Positions 63,118 to 64,000 of a stretch of DNA of 64,000 bases are shown here, piece after piece. Within the stretch, counting starts at the first letter, position 1. Each line of letters begins with the position of its first letter. The stretch comes from Oscillospiraceae bacterium (GTDB taxonomy: Bacteria; Bacillota; Clostridia; Oscillospirales; Ruminococcaceae). A model generated the notes under the pieces. The model saw only the letters and a list, made by a program, of their open reading frames with translations. It was not told the DNA's origin and did no database searches. The translations under genes were made by a program, and so were the position numbers. Where the stretch lies: assembly GCA_017828975.1 (NCBI GenBank), contig JAGAJN010000005.1, positions 62,001 through 126,000 of the forward strand, written 5' to 3'.

Positions 63118-63146
63118 ATTATACCACAAACTGATAAATTAAGCAA
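63118..63146 (-). promoter_or_regulatory. promoter of the ruvC operon
   Basis: Minus strand TTGCTT (63141-63146), 17-base spacer, TATAAT (63118-63123), about 50 bases before ruvC. Confidence 0.7.
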
Positions 63147-63184
63147 GAATTTTATTTAAACTTAGAGAAATTTCTCAAAAGTTC

Positions 63185-63213
63185 TTGTAATTCACGGCGA
63201 AATCAGTTATAAT
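63185..63213 (+). promoter_or_regulatory. promoter of the chorismate mutase/prephenate dehydratase gene
   Basis: TTGTAA (63185-63190), 17-base spacer, TATAAT (63208-63213), about 45 bases before the start. Confidence 0.75.
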
Positions 63214-63257
63214 ATACTATGAAATACTTTGCAGAAATGATGAAAGGCTTGAAAATA

Positions 63258-64000
63258 ATGGATTTAACAGATCTCAGAAACGAAATCGACAGCATTGACG
63301 AGGACATACTTAAACTGTTTCTCAAAAGAATGGACGTATGCAGGCAGGTAGCCGACTACAAAAGAGCGCACTCCCTCCCCGTTATGCAGGGCGGACGTGA
63401 AGCGCAGGTCATCGAGCGCATCAGGGAAATGTCCCCCGATAACATCAAGGACGGCTCCGAGGTGTTGTTTGCGAACATTATGGACATCAGCAAAAGCTTA
63501 CAGCAGATAGAGCTTGCCAAGACAGCCGAATTTCCCGTACCCGAGAGATTTATCCCCGAAAATGCAAAGCTTATCGCCGTTCCCGGGACTGTCGGCTCAT
63601 ATTCCGAAAAGGCATGCAGAAAGCTGTTCCCAAATCAGGAGATAAGATTCTACCGTGAATTTTCCGATGTGTGCAGGGCTGTCGAAAACGGCGAAACAGA
63701 CTTTGGCATACTTCCAATACAGAATTCCACCGCAGGCACGGTCGATGAAACCTACGATCTCATGGGCAAATTCGATTTTTACATAACCTCTATGATACGG
63801 GTAAGCATCTCCCACTGTCTTGCCGCCAAGCAGGACACCGATGTTTCGGAGATAACCGCAGTCTATTCCCACGAACAGGCGCTTCACCAATGCTCCGAAT
63901 TTCTCCGTGAAAGCGGTCTGACCACACATGAATACGCAAATACCGCACTTTCTGCGGAGTTAGTAAAGAACAGTCCCGAAAAGCTCGCCTGCATCTGCTC
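63258..64000 (+). CDS. pheA: Bifunctional chorismate mutase/prephenate dehydratase (partial)
   Basis: Start of the phenylalanine pathway enzyme; the 3' end is outside the window. Residues 1-90 form an AroQ-type chorismate mutase (LRNEIDSIDEDILKLFLKRMDV, with VADYKR). After a linker comes the prephenate dehydratase domain (AVPGTVGSYSEKACRKLF, DFGILPIQNSTAGTVDETYDLM). The usual catalytic Thr-Arg-Phe motif and the ACT domain lie past the edge. The ATG at 63258 has AAAGG ten bases upstream. Confidence 0.93.
   Translation, partial: MDLTDLRNEIDSIDEDILKLFLKRMDVCRQVADYKRAHSLPVMQGGREAQVIERIREMSPDNIKDGSEVLFANIMDISKSLQQIELAKTAEFPVPERFIPENAKLIAVPGTVGSYSEKACRKLFPNQEIRFYREFSDVCRAVENGETDFGILPIQNSTAGTVDETYDLMGKFDFYITSMIRVSISHCLAAKQDTDVSEITAVYSHEQALHQCSEFLRESGLTTHEYANTALSAELVKNSPEKLACIC

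Overview
The window is a chromosomal segment of a spore-forming Firmicute (Bacillota, class Clostridia), most likely Oscillospirales/Ruminococcaceae. The evidence is endospore genes (spoIVA next to a SipL-type SPOCS/LysM gene), PolC, the non-mevalonate isoprenoid enzymes Dxr and IspG, an ECF transporter module, a ClpE-type unfoldase, a DUF4358-type lipoprotein, a DUF5711-type protein, strong GGAGG ribosome binding sites and frequent TTG starts. No rRNA, CRISPR array, intact insertion sequence or intact prophage was seen.

Layout. 1-7.4 kb (minus): one long operon pyrH-frr-uppS-cdsA-dxr-rseP-ispG-polC, joining UMP kinase, ribosome recycling, undecaprenyl and phospholipid precursors, intramembrane proteolysis, isoprenoids and replication. 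7.5-8.9 kb (minus): lipoprotein and SGNH hydrolase. 9.2-14.2 kb (plus): asnB, a GH3 lipoprotein, a TetR regulator, an HD protein and mntP, mostly with overlapping stops and starts. 14.3-19.5 kb (plus): prmA plus a divergent type IIA topoisomerase pair. 19.6-23.6 kb (minus): an XRE regulator carrying a 45-bp coding repeat, then spoIVA and sipL.

23.6-28.7 kb is accessory DNA. It holds a decayed prophage head module (scaffold-protein stub, two small genes, 5'-truncated minor capsid gene with a nuclease-like tail), a duplicated hairpin, a small membrane protein, a GH31 alpha-xylosidase with a textbook promoter and LacI/CcpA-type operator, and an AT-rich orphan. It lies between gpsA and spoIVA, which are close neighbours in many Clostridia.

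28.8-37.6 kb (minus): gpsA, plsY, der, a DUF512 radical-SAM gene, rpmF, yceD, a small P-loop ATPase, pgi, a D,D-carboxypeptidase homologue with altered motifs and an HPr-like protein without the phosphorylatable histidine. 37.7-44.7 kb (plus): mtaB, a fused purL/purQ and a phosphohexomutase. 44.8-48.4 kb (minus): lipid kinase, cation efflux transporter, an orphan gene and tRNA-Gly, tRNA-Arg and tRNA-His. 48.5-63.1 kb (minus): clpE, CvpA-like, DUF5711, truA, ecfT, ecfA2, an inserted membrane protein, ecfA1, an RlmI-like methyltransferase, glmM, ruvB, a phosphatase-superfamily protein, ruvA and ruvC. The window ends inside a plus-strand chorismate mutase/prephenate dehydratase gene.

Most of the window is conserved housekeeping. 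The unusual parts are the phage-head relic, the topoisomerase pair, the repeat-bearing XRE protein, the two motif-degenerate enzyme homologues and the gene inserted in the ecf module. I found no clear undescribed multi-gene system.
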